This document shows positions 48,601-56,936 of a stretch of 64,000 nucleotides of DNA, piece by piece (within the stretch, counting starts at the first letter, position 1; each line of letters begins with the position of its first letter). The DNA lies in the NCBI RefSeq assembly GCF_007988865.1, contig NZ_BJUY01000002.1:62001-126000 (forward strand), written 5' to 3'. The notes under the pieces are model-generated. The model searched no databases. It had not been told where the DNA came from and was given only the letters and a program-made list of their open reading frames with translations. This stretch comes from Alkalibacterium kapii (GTDB taxonomy: Bacteria; Bacillota; Bacilli; Lactobacillales; Carnobacteriaceae_A). Made by a program: the position numbers and the translations under genes.

Positions 48601-49281
48601 GAGATGGACGATCAGCTTTATATCAGTGTGGTCGATTATAAATCGGGAGACAAGAAATTAGAATTCAGCGAGATTTATCACGGATTGATGATGCAACTAT
48701 TGACGTATCTAGATACAGCTGTAGAACACTCTGAAGAATTATTCGGAAGAAAAGCGAAGCCGGCCGGTGCTTTTTATGCGCAAGTCAAGAACCCACTGCT
48801 AGATGGCCGGTCAGCGAAAAATAAAGATTGGCTGGAAGAAATGCTGAAGCAGTTCAAAATGAAAGGGATACTTTTAAATGAAGAAGACTTGCTCATGAAC
48901 CTAGATAAGACACTGGATAACGGGATGTCATCATTGGTGTATCCGTTGAAGAAACTGGTAAAGGGTCAACTCAAGGGGACATTTATCACTCTTGATGATT
49001 TAAGACTGCTCTTGAAGCACCACCGAACCAAAATAAGAGAAGCAGGCAATCTGATTCTATCAGGTGAAAATCAATTGGCACCTTTCTATGAGAAAAAGGG
49101 ACGCACGCCCACAACTGTAGGCGGAGAATATCATCCGATATCCCAATTTGATGTGCTTTTACCAGACAATCAGAACTATTACCGTAACCTGCCAAAAATC
49201 AAAGATCAATCCGAACTGATCGATAAGCTGAAAGCAAAATACCAGATTTTAGACCCACAAGAGGAGGACGATGAAACGTGA
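45643..49281 (+). CDS. addB: AddB/RexB, helicase-nuclease subunit B
   Basis: Subunit B of the AddAB (RexAB) enzyme that resects double-strand breaks and reads Chi. 1212 aa. The C-terminal nuclease is intact: GKIDRLD and VDYKSGDK near residue 1000. The N-terminus reads ILGRLHTNKKEY in place of the P-loop seen in Bacillus AddB, and the segment LESFYLDPYSHFLRYGL near 830 lacks the cysteine that in Bacillus ligates an iron-sulfur cluster. Both traits are typical of the RexB branch. Overlaps addA by four bases. Confidence 0.92.
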   Translation: MSLQFILGRLHTNKKEYIYSQLVKWSQENSDSEVFYLVPDHIKFESEMNILEYIKSHTFDKSRDYAGMINLQVFSFSRLAWYYLQDTAIFSHSQLTETGLSMLIRKILREKEKELTLFRGESRQSGFVDKLTTLFMEMRNGRVDPEDLTSLFNENFNDNEFTSDLKLKLEDIQTLYERFMEELIGKYIKKEDILEALIKEVRKRDMSGTHIIIEHFNSFSAQEQALILELVEQAQDVKVSLVLDKKHAVEPPELTDFFYETGMTYYRLYQQALMRKLKVLHDITLHETSNEHCKELTILEDYWVNSFSLSPVSKPSAETDMTHCLEIRAAENKQAEVLHAATTIKKLVAKDNYRYKDILVVSRILDDYKQMLEATFAENDIELFVDQADHMSGHALVEMIQSLLRIHKRFWRYDDIMRLLKTELFIPLNPDEQLPKDNLQRLVFLKDKAEEWRERLDILENVMLAYGYEGRDWTEEREWIYARFHLEEMDEQLDADKQMQHVANAMKDQVRHILLPFYDRLSSAGTNREGARLLYQFLDKQGINDQLLYWRDQAIDEGKLEDARKHEQVWQTFIQLLDEFVDVLGDEPWDMDSFLSILETGFEQATYSIVPPTIDQVMFTSFDKSRINTKKVVIILGLTDTHLPMNQENDSILTDEDRESLSGYLPPDKYLAPTTSGRLASEPFAAYTAFMNASERLIFSYPIKNDGSGDNQLSPYIERISHDLNVPIKQVRSEPGHPAQEDKKTLLSFVGSRRETLGHLVNVLREGIDKEQQPSLFWVKLYQSLFKDADTIEQKILSSLEYVNIPKRLDRDLAEALYGKDLYLSVSQLESFYLDPYSHFLRYGLKLKERTIQELTPAETGTFFHDALDSIFKTVVNRDLKLSELTDNKLNELTDEVLQGLYEKNKFRLLSMSNRMKFIRKQLSDTIRQMMWAISNQSRRSRMSPQRSEVLFGRIAAQQGIPGLKFSLNNGGILHVRGKIDRLDTMEMDDQLYISVVDYKSGDKKLEFSEIYHGLMMQLLTYLDTAVEHSEELFGRKAKPAGAFYAQVKNPLLDGRSAKNKDWLEEMLKQFKMKGILLNEEDLLMNLDKTLDNGMSSLVYPLKKLVKGQLKGTFITLDDLRLLLKHHRTKIREAGNLILSGENQLAPFYEKKGRTPTTVGGEYHPISQFDVLLPDNQNYYRNLPKIKDQSELIDKLKAKYQILDPQEEDDET

Positions 49282-52200
49282 AAAAAATACCCAAAAAACC
49301 AGTAGATACCCAGTTTACTGACCATCAGTGGCAGGCGATCCATGATGAAGGTAAAAATCTATTGGTCTCAGCCTCAGCCGGATCGGGAAAAACGACGGTA
49401 CTCGTTCAGCGTGTGATCGAAAAGATAAAAAAGCAGACAGATATCGACCAGCTTTTAGTTGTCACCTACACGAATGCTGCAGCTAGAGAGATGAAACAGC
49501 GTATACAATACGCTATCCAGAAAGAAATCAACGAAATAAAGGATCCTAAACAGAAACAACATTTGATCAGACAAATCCCTAAACTCGGGCAGGCAGATAT
49601 CTCAACACTGCATTCCTTTTGTTTAAAGGTCATCAGACGTTACTACTATCTCATCGATTTCGATCCAGTGTTTCGTTTATTGACCGATGATACTGAAATC
49701 GCTCTGATGAAAGAGGATATCTGGGATGAATTGCGGGAAGAACTTTACGGTAATGAAGACAAATTATTTGAAGAGCTTGCAGCGGCATATTCAAGTGATA
49801 AAAACGATGATGGATTGACAGATCTTATCCTGTCGCTGTATGAGTTTTCCCGAGCCAACCCTGATCCATTGAAATGGCTGTCAGAACTCAGCCGGATGTA
49901 TATGGTAGAAAATAACGATTTAGGACAGAGTTTTGTTTTTCAGGAACTTATCAAAGGTCAGATCACAGGCAGCTTATCAAATGTAAAAGAATTGTTGATC
50001 GATGCAATAGATATGGCTGAGGGCGAAGATGAGCTGAACAAAACACTTGAAATATTGCATGAAGATCTCTCTCATATCAGTCATTTAGAGGAACTTGTCT
50101 ATAGCAACCAATTACAAGAAGCTTATACGCTCATCGATAATTTCAGCCACAGAAGATGGTATGCGCCAAATAAAAAAGATACACCAGGAATGGTAAAGGA
50201 AATAGGTAAAGACATGAAAGTGTTTCGCGATAAAGCCAAAGATTTCTATACTGCCATGGTCAATGATGTGTTTGCCTACTCACCTCTAGAGCAGCTGGAA
50301 AATATGTCGCGAGTCAGAGTACTAGTGGAAGAGATGGCTCGAGTAACGACACTTTTTTATAAACGGTACCAGACGCATAAAGCTGATCAGAAAGTTATTG
50401 ACTTCAACGACTTGGAACATCTTACATTGAAAATTCTAACTGAACAGACAAAATCAGAGAATACAGCTTCTGAAGCAGCCCGGCATTACCGTCATCAATT
50501 CAAAGAAGTTATGATCGATGAATATCAGGATATCAATCAGATCCAGGAAGAAATACTCAAGTGGGTCACACAACCTGATGCAAAAAACGGAAATCAGTTC
50601 ATGGTTGGTGATGTCAAGCAATCTATTTACTCCTTCAGATTGGCTGATCCGGGCTTGTTTATAGATAAGTATGAACGCTATGCATCAAAAGAAACCGGGG
50701 AACGTATTATTTTGGCCGAAAATTTCCGTTCACGCCATGACGTTCTGTCTTTTACCAACTTTGTTTTTGATCAATTGATGGATAAAGAAGTGGGGGATTT
50801 GACTTATGACGCGTCCGCAAAACTGATCAATGGTTTTACGGCATTTCCAGACTCTGCTGACTATGAGACTGAGATATTGATTTATGAATCCGAAGAAGAA
50901 GAGCCAGAAGAGGACCAGGAGGATGAACCGGAAGCTTTATCAACCAGTTTCAAAATCGATACCAAAACAAAGGGCGAACTTTATATGGTAGCCAACAAGA
51001 TTTTGAAAATGCTGGCTGAAGGATATAAAATTTATGATAAGAAAGCTGGAGTCATGCGACATTTGGAGTTAAGGGATATCGTTTTGCTGACACCGACAAA
51101 GAAAGATAATTTGGATATACAAGACATTTTCAAAGGGTTGGGTATACCAACTGCTGTAAAAGATACGCAGAATTATTTCCAAACCACTGAAATAACGATC
51201 ATGATGTCTATTCTTAAAATCATAGATAATCCACAGCAGGATATTCCTCTTGTTGCAGTCCTGCGCTCTCCCATTTTAGGACTCGATGAAGTTGAACTGA
51301 CACGGATCAGAATTATAGACAAGCAGTCTTCTTTTTTTGATGCCCTGAAAAAATTTGCTGCCAAAGATGATTGGGAGGACATGAAAAATATTGAACTGCA
51401 GGCAAAGGTGCAGAAATTTTTGGTTAAACTTGAAAATTGGCGGAAAGAATCACGTAGACAATCATTGATCGATTTGATCTGGACGATTTTTGAAGATACA
51501 GGATTTCTGCATTATGTCGGAGGGATGAGTTCAGGAAGACAGCGTAAAGCAAACCTGCATGCTTTATACGAACGAGCAGCTGCTTATGAAAAGACTTCTT
51601 TTAAAGGTCTGTTTCAGTTTATCCGTTTTATAGAAAAAATGCAGAAAAAAGACAAGGATCTGGCAGAACCGCAGGCAATTTCCGATAACGAAAATGCAGT
51701 TCGTGTGATGACGATCCATGCCAGTAAAGGGTTGGAATTTCCAGTCGTTTTTATTTTAGATATGGCTAAACAATTCAACGTTAGAGATGCTCAAGGTGCA
51801 ACCGTCTTTGATGAAGAGTACGGGGTAGGTGCCGAGTTCCGAGACCTCGACACACGTGAGAAGAAAACGACACTGCCTGAAAAAGCATTGAAATATAAAA
51901 AGAAAACCAAACTCCTATCTGAACAAATGCGTGTACTTTATGTTGCTTTGACTCGTGCAGAACAGAAATTAATATTAGTTGGCTCTTACAAGAACGAAGA
52001 AACGGCGCTGGAGCGGTGGGGTCTGGTCGGAGGACATCCCAAACACGTTCTGCCGGCAGATATGCGTCTAGGCGCACGAGGGTTTATGGACTGGATCGGC
52101 TTTAGTATCATCAGACATCAGTTGATGGATGACTTGCGCACGATCACAGTTGAAAACAAAGATATCAACCAGTACGATACTTCGTTTGCTGTCCATTTCT

Positions 52201-53066
52201 ATTCTCAGGACGAACTTGAAGAAGCTTTATTATTACATCAAAAATCAGAAACGTCAGACTGGTATCCAAAATTAAAACAAGGAACGATCAAGGTCCAGGG
52301 AGATGATGAAATCAGGCAGGCAGTTTCTGAAGCTATCATGCTGATGAACAAACCGTATACTTATCAGATAGCCACTCAAACTACCAGCTATCAATCTGTT
52401 TCTGAAATCAAACGACTTTTTGAAGAACCTGACGATGGTCAAATGGTTAAAATCGATGTGACGAAGCCCAGACAAGTCAATCGTTATGTCCAGGACCGAC
52501 TGTCTCGTCCATCATTCATTCAAGAAGATCTCAAGCCGACGCCGGCAGAAGTAGGTCAGGCGACACATCTGGTTTTACAGACGCTCGATATAAGCGATAC
52601 GCCTACAAGTACATCGGTTCATTCCGTCATCGATCGTTTGGTACATGAAAATGTCTTCACTGAAGCACTTGCAGAACTGATCCGTGTAGAAGAAATTCTC
52701 AGCTTTTTCAAAACGACGTTTGGAAACTTCATCATTTCTCATTTTAAAGAAATGAAACGAGAAGTGCCCTTCTCGTTACTAATGGAAGCCAAAGACATCT
52801 TCAATGATATGGAAGAACTGGATGATCATGTATTGATTCATGGAATCATAGACGGTTACATCGAACAGGAAGAAGGCATCATCTTGTTCGACTATAAAAC
52901 AGACCGTGTAGCTCATTTAGGACAGATGGCCGGGGAGGAAATGCTTAGAAAATACAGAGGACAATTGAATTTGTATAAAAAGGCATTGGAATCGATCCTA
53001 AAAAAACCTGTAAAAGAATCACATTTAGTTCTGCTTGATATCAGCGAAACTGTGCAAGTCAGCTGA
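49278..53066 (+). CDS. addA: AddA/RexA, helicase-nuclease subunit A
   Basis: UvrD-type 3'-5' helicase with a C-terminal RecB-like nuclease, partner of AddB. 1262 aa: Walker A SAGSGKTT (residue 33 on), Walker B VMIDEYQDIN, motif VI VALTRAEQKL, and nuclease DYKTDRV near residue 1201. Contains a Glu/Asp-rich insert near 540. GTG start at 49278 inside the addB stop region with GAGGAGG upstream. Confidence 0.95.
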   Translation: MKKIPKKPVDTQFTDHQWQAIHDEGKNLLVSASAGSGKTTVLVQRVIEKIKKQTDIDQLLVVTYTNAAAREMKQRIQYAIQKEINEIKDPKQKQHLIRQIPKLGQADISTLHSFCLKVIRRYYYLIDFDPVFRLLTDDTEIALMKEDIWDELREELYGNEDKLFEELAAAYSSDKNDDGLTDLILSLYEFSRANPDPLKWLSELSRMYMVENNDLGQSFVFQELIKGQITGSLSNVKELLIDAIDMAEGEDELNKTLEILHEDLSHISHLEELVYSNQLQEAYTLIDNFSHRRWYAPNKKDTPGMVKEIGKDMKVFRDKAKDFYTAMVNDVFAYSPLEQLENMSRVRVLVEEMARVTTLFYKRYQTHKADQKVIDFNDLEHLTLKILTEQTKSENTASEAARHYRHQFKEVMIDEYQDINQIQEEILKWVTQPDAKNGNQFMVGDVKQSIYSFRLADPGLFIDKYERYASKETGERIILAENFRSRHDVLSFTNFVFDQLMDKEVGDLTYDASAKLINGFTAFPDSADYETEILIYESEEEEPEEDQEDEPEALSTSFKIDTKTKGELYMVANKILKMLAEGYKIYDKKAGVMRHLELRDIVLLTPTKKDNLDIQDIFKGLGIPTAVKDTQNYFQTTEITIMMSILKIIDNPQQDIPLVAVLRSPILGLDEVELTRIRIIDKQSSFFDALKKFAAKDDWEDMKNIELQAKVQKFLVKLENWRKESRRQSLIDLIWTIFEDTGFLHYVGGMSSGRQRKANLHALYERAAAYEKTSFKGLFQFIRFIEKMQKKDKDLAEPQAISDNENAVRVMTIHASKGLEFPVVFILDMAKQFNVRDAQGATVFDEEYGVGAEFRDLDTREKKTTLPEKALKYKKKTKLLSEQMRVLYVALTRAEQKLILVGSYKNEETALERWGLVGGHPKHVLPADMRLGARGFMDWIGFSIIRHQLMDDLRTITVENKDINQYDTSFAVHFYSQDELEEALLLHQKSETSDWYPKLKQGTIKVQGDDEIRQAVSEAIMLMNKPYTYQIATQTTSYQSVSEIKRLFEEPDDGQMVKIDVTKPRQVNRYVQDRLSRPSFIQEDLKPTPAEVGQATHLVLQTLDISDTPTSTSVHSVIDRLVHENVFTEALAELIRVEEILSFFKTTFGNFIISHFKEMKREVPFSLLMEAKDIFNDMEELDDHVLIHGIIDGYIEQEEGIILFDYKTDRVAHLGQMAGEEMLRKYRGQLNLYKKALESILKKPVKESHLVLLDISETVQVS

Positions 53067-53082
53067 TGAAATCAGTTAAATA

Positions 53083-53122
53083 AAAAACGAGCTGTCTCTC
53101 TAAACGGAAACAGCTCGTTTTT
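53083..53122 (+). terminator. addBA terminator
   Basis: AAAAACGAGCTGT (53083-53095) pairs with ACAGCTCGTTTTT (53110-53122). Confidence 0.92.
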
Positions 53123-53136
53123 CAATATCTAGGTAA

Positions 53137-53240
53137 CTATAACCCCAACTCAAGCACGACAAGCAGTCTGAGTTCCTATTAAGGCTTACTATAACCCCAA
53201 CTCAAGCACCATAAGCTGACTGAGTTACCATTACAACTCA
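53137..53240. repeat. two 52-bp hairpin repeats, ACTC/GAGT class (locus A2)
   Basis: CTATAACCCCAACTCAAGCA begins at 53137 and again at 53189, exactly 52 bases apart. In both copies ACTC and GAGT are separated by 18 bases, the geometry of the array at 22954, and both share AACTC..AAGCAC with it. A further AACTCA follows at 53235. It lies between the addA terminator and the terminator of the opposing operon. Confidence 0.75.
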
Positions 53241-53260
53241 AAAAGCAAAGCATTGAACGA

Positions 53261-53285
53261 ATGATTAGACATCACGTCTAATCAT
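53261..53285. other. perfect 10-bp hairpin
   Basis: ATGATTAGAC-ATCAC-GTCTAATCAT. T-rich sequence follows, but the site is 140 bases past the addA terminator, so it may be a backup terminator or a separate element. Nothing else is seen in this convergent gap apart from the repeats and terminators. Confidence 0.55.
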
Positions 53286-53375
53286 ACCGTTTTGATTTAA
53301 GAGCTTCTTGATTTCTACATGTATAAAACGAGTAGTAGATGAATTATATATAAAAATGCACCGATACTTAGGCAA

Positions 53376-53406
53376 AAAAAGCTGAGACTGAGAGTCCCAG
53401 CTTTTT
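53376..53406 (-). terminator. terminator of the envelope operon, bidirectional shape
   Basis: AAAAAGCTG-A-GACT pairs with AGTC-C-CAGCTTTTT. Confidence 0.85.
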
Positions 53407-53434
53407 CATTATAATGATTTACCAGCAACTGATA

Positions 53435-54661
53435 TTAGTCAAAGCTGTATTGAGCACCTTCAGAGTAGGTGTTGGCAGCATCCCATAGAAGGAATTCATT
53501 GACTCCGTGATCATTAAGTGCACGGACTTGTTCGCTGACTTCCTTGGCACCATAGTTTTTATACCAGCCAGAACCCAGATAAGAAGCGGTAAAGTCCTGA
53601 ATCCATGGACGAGAGATAGGCGCATCATCACCCAATTTATCTAGTACTTCGTTTTCATATTCCATATAGTTGGAAACGACGTTATACGGTTCCAAATCCG
53701 GTTTAGCTATGCCAAGTGAACCAGGACCCCAGTGACTAGGGTAGATCATAGAAGAAATAACATCGACGTTTTCAGAAATACGTGAGAAGTTCTGTCCGAT
53801 GCCGGGTGTTTCTTCAATAGTAGCTGAATAACCAAAAATGTCTACAGATAAGTCGACATCAAAAGGCTGGAGTTCCTGATGTGCATATTCAACAAAGTCA
53901 GTAACTGCTTCGACACGTTTTTTGACACTATTTAAATCGCTGTTTTCATATTCTCCTAAAGAGTATTGTAATTCGTCGTCGCGTAATTCAAAACCTTCAG
54001 CAAAACGGACGTAGTCGAATTGGATATCCTTGAATCCCATCATTGCGGCTTGTTTTGCTACCTCTATATTATAGTCCCAGACTTCTTTCAAGAAGGGATT
54101 AACAAAGCCATGGCCAGCACGGTTCGTCCATACAGAACCGTCTGGATTTTTAAATGAAAGGTCAGGACGTTCTTTTGCCAGTAGTGTGTCTTTAAACACC
54201 ACGATACGTGCTATCGGATAAATATCATTCTCTTCAAGATGAGCCATCAATTCTTTTGAATCGACCCAGTTTTTCATGTTCGCATTGATCATGTCATTAT
54301 CAGATTCAAACGGCATGGTAATAAAACCAGTATCGTCTTTAACATCGATAACCATCGAGTTCAGCTCTGTATCATTTAGCAGCTGGATCAGAGGTTCCAT
54401 GCGAGCGCCGCCAGCAGAATTGGCTGTTACGAAAACACCTTTGACACCATCTTCAGGGTAGTCGATATTTACGCCACTGTCATACTTGAACTGGCTGGGG
54501 AATTCATCAGGCACTTTAAGTAAGGGCTCATTATTGAGTGTGAGATAAGTTGTTTCGGACTCTTCTTCTGATTCCTCGGCGTGAACGGATGTGTTCATGA
54601 GGCCGCTTAATGTTAAAACCGCAGCGGAACCAAACAGTGTTTTTTTTAATAATTTACTCAT
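53435..54661 (-). CDS. secreted glycoside hydrolase-like protein (DUF4015)
   Basis: 408-aa exported protein with a signal peptide (basic MSKLLKK, hydrophobic core, likely cut after SVHA). The mature part looks like a TIM barrel of the DUF4015 putative glycosyl hydrolases: GVKGVFVTANSAGG, SMVIDVKDDTG, DIQFDYVRFAEG, and SSMIYPSHWG. Substrate unknown, perhaps a wall or surface polysaccharide. Its start overlaps the stop of the deacetylase gene by eight bases, with GAGGAG upstream, so the three-gene minus-strand operon is tightly coupled. Confidence 0.82.
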   Translation of the reverse strand: MSKLLKKTLFGSAAVLTLSGLMNTSVHAEESEEESETTYLTLNNEPLLKVPDEFPSQFKYDSGVNIDYPEDGVKGVFVTANSAGGARMEPLIQLLNDTELNSMVIDVKDDTGFITMPFESDNDMINANMKNWVDSKELMAHLEENDIYPIARIVVFKDTLLAKERPDLSFKNPDGSVWTNRAGHGFVNPFLKEVWDYNIEVAKQAAMMGFKDIQFDYVRFAEGFELRDDELQYSLGEYENSDLNSVKKRVEAVTDFVEYAHQELQPFDVDLSVDIFGYSATIEETPGIGQNFSRISENVDVISSMIYPSHWGPGSLGIAKPDLEPYNVVSNYMEYENEVLDKLGDDAPISRPWIQDFTASYLGSGWYKNYGAKEVSEQVRALNDHGVNEFLLWDAANTYSEGAQYSFD

Positions 54662-55562
54662 TTACTTGCTCCTCACTTTCGCTGTCTACAGATTGAATCA
54701 ATTCTGGATCAAGCAGTTCATAATCTTTTTCTCTTAAGCCATCAATGATTGCAGGAGTGGCTTCAGTTGTCCAGGTTCGGTCATGCATAAGCAAGTTAGA
54801 GCCGGGGACCAGCAATTCTGTATTCAGCATAATATCAGTCAACGCAGCCGCATCTTGATATTCAGGCTCCCAGTCATATCCGTATGTCCAATTCATTAAA
54901 GACATGCCTTCTTCTTTGACCAGCTGTTTGGAATAGTCAGTATTTTGTCCGAAAGGTGCACGGAAGAAACGAGGCGGTGTCCCAGTAATTTCTTCAACCA
55001 ATTCGCTCGTTCGCATGATTTCCTCTTTTTGCTTTTCTTCAGAAATCGACTGCAGGCTTGCATGGGTTTGTGTATGGTTACCAATAGTAAAGCCCATATC
55101 ATAAATTTCTTTAAGTGCTTCTTTACCTTCATCGCTTTCCAGATACATGCCGTTTACAAAGAAAATAGCCGGAGCATCTTTTTCAACAAGGATATTGGCA
55201 ATTTCCAGGGCGTGCTTGTCAGGGGCATCATCATAAGTTAAAAGAGCTACATTTTTATTGGCTTCTTTACCATCGATCACACTTATATAAGCAAGATTAT
55301 CCGTTACTTTGTATAAGCGCTCAGGTGCTTCTGAGACTTCATCTTCTGATTCCTCATCGGTCGTATCTTCAGCATCTCCCTCTGTTTCCTCAGTTGACTC
55401 TTCAGTATCTTCAGTATTTTCAGCTGAACCTTCAATGTCAGCAGAGTCTTGTTGAGTTGATTCTGTATCTTCGATTTCAATGGTTCCTTGACTTTCTTCA
55501 GCACTACAGGCTGCTAAAAGAAGGGAAGATGACAATAGGGTAGAAAAAAGTATTTTTTTCAT
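54654..55562 (-). CDS. polysaccharide deacetylase lipoprotein
   Basis: 302-aa lipoprotein (lipobox LAAC, Cys19) with a 60-residue linker of Glu, Asp, Ser and Thr, then a NodB domain. Catalytic motifs: TYDDAPD (Asp111, Asp112), HTQTH (His163, His167), FRAPFG (Arg201) and LLMHDR. It would remove acetyl groups from a surface or wall glycan outside the membrane. Middle gene of the envelope operon, 12 bases after the YkyA-like gene. Confidence 0.88.
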   Translation of the reverse strand: MKKILFSTLLSSSLLLAACSAEESQGTIEIEDTESTQQDSADIEGSAENTEDTEESTEETEGDAEDTTDEESEDEVSEAPERLYKVTDNLAYISVIDGKEANKNVALLTYDDAPDKHALEIANILVEKDAPAIFFVNGMYLESDEGKEALKEIYDMGFTIGNHTQTHASLQSISEEKQKEEIMRTSELVEEITGTPPRFFRAPFGQNTDYSKQLVKEEGMSLMNWTYGYDWEPEYQDAAALTDIMLNTELLVPGSNLLMHDRTWTTEATPAIIDGLREKDYELLDPELIQSVDSESEEQVNE

Positions 55563-55574
55563 TAGTTATTCTCC

Positions 55575-56219
55575 TTATTCATTTTCAGTTAGTTCTGTTT
55601 CGATAGATGACTGTAATGTCGATAGTCGTTCATCCATGGTGACAAGATCCTCATCAAGGGTCATGAGTGGGTCGCTTAAACTTTCGCGTTCCTCATTGAG
55701 TGACTTGATCCCATTGACAAAGTCTTCGTAAGTTGCATCGTCATTTGAGATTTCAGCAAAAAATTCTCTCTCAGAAGCCAAAGAATCCTTATAAGATTCG
55801 GTATAATTCACAAGATCTGATTCGAAGGTATCCACAGCGTCATTTAATTCTTTTATTTCGCTGGGGTCTAGAAGCTCTCCTTCATAAGAAGTCAGTATAT
55901 CCTGCTGAGCTTGGAAATCTTCTTGTACACTTTGAAGATCGTTCAATAGGTCTTCACGTGCAGTAATGTTTTCAAAAACAGGTGAGGATTCATCTTTCAA
56001 TGTTTTTAACTCTTCATCTGTCTCAAGTGTTTCACTGAACTGAGCCTGCAAATCAGTCTCTGTTTCCGATAATTTGTTCAACTCTGTCACTGTTTCATCG
56101 GAAATACGTTCAATTTCATTTGTTGCTTCCTGCATACCTTCTAAATTTTCTGAATCACAGCCAGCTAAAAAAAGAGGTATTGCTGTCAGTGAAAGAAGTG
56201 CCCACCTTTTATTTGTCAT
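55575..56219 (-). CDS. YkyA-like cell-wall-binding lipoprotein
   Basis: 214-aa lipoprotein with lipobox FLAGC and an almost wholly helical, Glu/Asp/Ser/Leu-rich mature part that should form long coiled coils. It resembles Bacillus YkyA (putative cell-wall binding lipoprotein), function not known. First gene of the minus-strand operon, with GGGAG upstream of the ATG. Confidence 0.75.
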   Translation of the reverse strand: MTNKRWALLSLTAIPLFLAGCDSENLEGMQEATNEIERISDETVTELNKLSETETDLQAQFSETLETDEELKTLKDESSPVFENITAREDLLNDLQSVQEDFQAQQDILTSYEGELLDPSEIKELNDAVDTFESDLVNYTESYKDSLASEREFFAEISNDDATYEDFVNGIKSLNEERESLSDPLMTLDEDLVTMDERLSTLQSSIETELTENE

Positions 56220-56274
56220 TATATAAACTCCCTTTAAGTTTGATCGTATAGTTACAATTTAAAGTATCTAGTAG

Positions 56275-56303
56275 AGTATAGCAAATATTTATCACTATTA
56301 AAA
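56275..56303 (-). promoter_or_regulatory. promoter of the envelope operon
   Basis: On the minus strand TTTTAA (56303-56298), a 17-base spacer ending TGC, TATACT (56280-56275). Confidence 0.55.
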
Positions 56304-56459
56304 CACACAACTTTGTATGAAAGCATTTAAAAGATAATAATTTTGTATAAAAGCGTCATTACAAGTTGCTTTTGTGCTCGGTCAATATAAATCAAGGTAG
56401 GTTTTAACCGAAAAATATTGTACAATAACAGAGAGGTCCATTCAGAAAAGGAGTTTATT

Positions 56460-56936
56460 ATGCTAATCTATTACATTATATCGCTTGTTGTTGTTTTAAT
56501 CGATCAATTGACCAAGTATCTAACACTTGAAAATATTCCTCTGCATGGGACTGTAGAAGCTATCCCTTCTATTTTATCCTTCACCTATTTCAGGAATACA
56601 GGAGCTGCGTGGAGCATCTTGGAAGGACAGATGGTTTTCTTTTATATTGTCACGGTAATCGTCATCGGAGTGATCATTTATTATATGCAGACCCAGGGGA
56701 AAAACGATAAGGCTTTCGCTTTCGCCCTTAGTCTCATACTAGGGGGAGCGATCGGCAATTTTATCGACCGTCTATTCCTTAATTATGTTGTTGATATGAT
56801 CCGTCTGGAATTCATTGATTTTCCAATCTTTAATGTGGCAGACATGTCATTGTCAGTAGGCGTAATTTTCATGATTCTTTACTTGTTTTATGATGAGTGG
56901 AAAGAACACAAACAAAAGAAAGTTGGAATGAAGTAA
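56460..56936 (+). CDS. lspA: lipoprotein signal peptidase LspA
   Basis: Membrane aspartyl protease that cuts prolipoproteins, such as the two encoded just upstream on the other strand. 158 aa, four membrane helices, conserved FRNTGAAWS, catalytic Asp residues in NFIDRLFLNYVVD and FNVADMSLS. ATG 56460 with AAAGGAG upstream; the frame extends to 56418 over the leader. rluD begins directly after its stop. Confidence 0.95.
   Translation: MLIYYIISLVVVLIDQLTKYLTLENIPLHGTVEAIPSILSFTYFRNTGAAWSILEGQMVFFYIVTVIVIGVIIYYMQTQGKNDKAFAFALSLILGGAIGNFIDRLFLNYVVDMIRLEFIDFPIFNVADMSLSVGVIFMILYLFYDEWKEHKQKKVGMK

Noticed and set aside
56411-56426. lspA operator at the palindrome ATTGTACAAT
   Set aside because: A 10-bp AT-rich palindrome overlapping a -10 is easily due to chance, and no regulator is nearby.
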